A stretch of DNA of 32,241 bases from a bacterium (GTDB taxonomy: Bacteria; Patescibacteriota; Patescibacteriia; UBA9934; GWF2-40-263): contig JAGVFR010000009.1 of assembly GCA_020057555.1 (NCBI GenBank), positions 1 to 32,241 of the forward strand, read 5' to 3'. A program made the translations under genes and the position numbers. Shown one piece after another: positions 30,676-32,241 of this stretch (positions are counted from its first letter, which is position 1; the number at the start of each line of letters is the position of its first letter). The notes below the pieces were generated by a model. It did not search any database, was not told the origin of the DNA, and worked only from the letters and a program-made list of their open reading frames with translations.

Positions 30676-31740
30676 ATGCCCTCCTCTTTTCGAACACTCA
30701 TCTATACTGTAATTCTTGCGATCGTCCTTGGAACAGCGAGCGGTATTTTGGGTACTGTTTGGACTTCTTCATATCTCTCCGATTACGCGTTTCAACTTTC
30801 CGAATTATCATCTCCACTTCGAGTTGATCAAGAAAAACCTCGCAATGTTCCATCTTCATATAACGAAGCTGTAACAGGTTTGATCGAATCATCGCTTCCA
30901 AGTGTTGTTGAAGTTTATATAGGAATGGCCGGTTCGCTTGGTTATTCTTCAAACGATGTTTTTGATCGTGGCATCGTCCTTACAACAGACGGATGGGTTG
31001 CGATAGCGTCAGTTGATCCGACTCGTGTTTCATCTTTCAAAACCGCGCGCGCGCGAGTTGCCGGAGAAATGTATTCTGTTGTTGAAAGCGCATACGATTC
31101 AATTACACAAACATTATTTGTGAAACTCGACGCTAATAATTTATCTGTCGTGTCTTTTGGGAAGGGTAGGGAAACGCGCGCTGGTGAACAGGTATTTGTT
31201 GTTGAATCATCCAGTGCGTTTTTGCCAGCTACAATTAGTGAACATGTTTGGCCGCAAGCACAAGCTGTTTCATCTGACAAACCACAACGACGTTTATTGT
31301 TGGATAAAGAAATTTCCGAAGGATTTTTGGTTTATAATTTGAGTGGTGATGTAATTGGTTTTGGACAAGATCGAGTTGTTCTTCCATTCGAAAGTATTTT
31401 GCCCGCATTTCATTCTTTGCTCGAGACGAAAAAAATTTCACGCGCGTCGCTTGGAGTGAGTTACATTGACTTGAGCCATCAAATTGATATTGCGCGCGAG
31501 TTAAGTCGAGGTTTGAAAAACGGCGCACTTTTATATGGAAGTTCAGCTGTGAAGTTTGGTAGTGCGGCGAAATCGGCCGGCCTCCAAATAGGAGACGTTG
31601 TGCTTGATATAAACAGTGAAGTGATAAATAGTTCAAAAGGTCTGGATGAACTTCTTGAACAATATAAAGTTGGAGATAAGATTTCGATTATGTTTGATCG
31701 TATAGGCGAATTGAAAACAGTTGAAGTGATTTTGAAGTAA
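30676..31740 (+). CDS. HtrA-like pseudoprotease with PDZ domain (catalytic triad lost)
   Basis: 354 residues from the ATG at 30676 (MPSSFRTLIYTVILAIVLG); a TTG-started frame 48 nt longer is less likely. An N-terminal anchor, a linker, a trypsin-like domain (residues ~60-240) and a C-terminal PDZ (ASLGVSYIDL ... GSAAKSAGLQIGDVVLDIN) match the HtrA layout. Aligned to the active protease at 12826, TNRHVV is replaced by IASVDP, QDIAVLK by TQTLFVK, and the NPGNSGGP loop by EISEGFLVYN. Thus His, Asp and Ser are all missing. It may bind peptides or act as a scaffold. A Wzz-like gene follows 25 nt later. Confidence 0.85.
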   Translation: MPSSFRTLIYTVILAIVLGTASGILGTVWTSSYLSDYAFQLSELSSPLRVDQEKPRNVPSSYNEAVTGLIESSLPSVVEVYIGMAGSLGYSSNDVFDRGIVLTTDGWVAIASVDPTRVSSFKTARARVAGEMYSVVESAYDSITQTLFVKLDANNLSVVSFGKGRETRAGEQVFVVESSSAFLPATISEHVWPQAQAVSSDKPQRRLLLDKEISEGFLVYNLSGDVIGFGQDRVVLPFESILPAFHSLLETKKISRASLGVSYIDLSHQIDIARELSRGLKNGALLYGSSAVKFGSAAKSAGLQIGDVVLDINSEVINSSKGLDELLEQYKVGDKISIMFDRIGELKTVEVILK

Positions 31741-31765
31741 AGAAGAAAAGTAGTAAAGTATAATT

Positions 31766-32241
31766 ATGCCCTCCAATCATCTTCGCGATCTCACAAACGC
31801 TTGGCAAACAATAATCATGTTTGGTTTGCTTGGACTTGTTTTGTCGCTTGTCATTTCATTTGTTCAACCACTTCGATACGCTTCAACCGCGCGCTTGCTT
31901 ATTTTACAAAACATCGGAACTCAAGTTGACGCTTACACTGCATCGCGTTCAGAAGAACGTATTGCTGAAAATCTTTCAACAATAATTTATACGAGCACTT
32001 TTTTTGATCAGGTCATGGATAGCGGTTTTGATATTGATGAAGATGCGTTTCCAACAGACGATGTCCAAAGCCGTCGTGTATGGCGAAAAACAGTTTCCGC
32101 GACTGTTTCGCGTGGGTCAGGTTTGCTCTCCATTTCAGCTTATCATCAAGATATTAAACAAGCCGAACAAATTGTTCGAGCAGTTGCTTTTGTCTTAACC
32201 AACCGTGTTGGAGAGTTTACATCTGGTGGAAATGTCCAAGT
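31766..32241 (+). CDS. Wzz/chain-length-determinant-like protein (3' end outside window)
   Basis: The frame is open from ATG 31766 to the window end (158 residues seen). It starts MPSNHLRDLTNAWQTI, followed by a membrane segment (residues ~17-34, IIMFGLLGLVLSLVISFV) and then VQPLRYASTARLLILQNIG, like the start of the Wzz/CpsC/tyrosine-kinase adaptor family (YxSxAxLLI). The following region is hydrophilic and helical (SRSEERIAENLSTIIYTSTFFDQVM). Members set polysaccharide chain length with a polymerase or kinase. A surface-polysaccharide locus probably continues downstream. The upstream gap has a TATAATT just before the ATG, too close to serve it. Confidence 0.65.
   Translation, partial: MPSNHLRDLTNAWQTIIMFGLLGLVLSLVISFVQPLRYASTARLLILQNIGTQVDAYTASRSEERIAENLSTIIYTSTFFDQVMDSGFDIDEDAFPTDDVQSRRVWRKTVSATVSRGSGLLSISAYHQDIKQAEQIVRAVAFVLTNRVGEFTSGGNVQ

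Overview
The window looks like a stretch of a Candidate Phyla Radiation (Patescibacteria) chromosome, possibly close to Magasanikbacteria or Uhrbacteria. The evidence is the lean core genes (ftsA, ftsZ, nrdR, infC, rpmI, rplT, smpB, ssrA), a giant Cys-repeat surface protein, several single-pass proteins with thrombospondin type 3-like calcium loops, very short intergenic gaps, and many core genes without a Shine-Dalgarno sequence. TGA is used as an ordinary stop (ftsA, ftsZ, pyk), so the UGA-glycine code of Gracilibacteria/SR1 does not apply. The phylum placement is inference.

Layout. 1-8664 (+): a surface-protein locus with a >2,000-residue Cys-repeat/Ig-like/vWA protein cut by the window start and three membrane-anchored proteins, the last overlapping ybeY. 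8661-15351 (+): ybeY, dgkA, ftsA, ftsZ, nrdR, an active HtrA protease and pyruvate kinase. 15370-20995 (mostly -): an FnIII membrane protein, two small unknown genes, tRNA-Asp with a tRNA-derived structured element beside it, a Nudix hydrolase, an RsuA-type pseudouridine synthase, a four-helix-bundle cassette bounded by inverted repeats, a Pro/Ala-rich membrane protein and infC-rpmI-rplT. 21065-24015 (+): smpB, an LTA4H-like M1 aminopeptidase and an unknown gene. 24016-24895: no protein gene; REP-like repeats and tmRNA (ssrA, minus strand) with an unusual 22-residue tag. 24896-27523 (+): pgpA and two tandem paralogues of an unrecognised family. 27571-32241 (+): an AI-2E-type transporter, small membrane proteins, a structured RNA-like element, a polytopic membrane protein, a catalytically dead HtrA paralogue and the start of a Wzz-like polysaccharide chain-length protein.

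How the parts relate. smpB and ssrA lie 3 kb apart and form the ribosome-rescue pair. ftsA and ftsZ are consecutive but separated by a terminator, and ftsZ has its own promoter and a long structured leader. Predicted promoters are often fused to the preceding terminator. Two styles of gene start coexist: core genes start 10-20 nt after a -10 box with no Shine-Dalgarno, while accessory genes have TTGACA promoters and strong Shine-Dalgarno sites.

The most unusual signal is a pair of 72-81 nt hairpin elements (10865-10945 minus, 29789-29860 plus) that share a purine-rich core while their outer stems differ but stay paired. That pattern fits a structured RNA that I do not recognise. A second candidate is a tRNA-Asp-derived structured element at 16443-16581.
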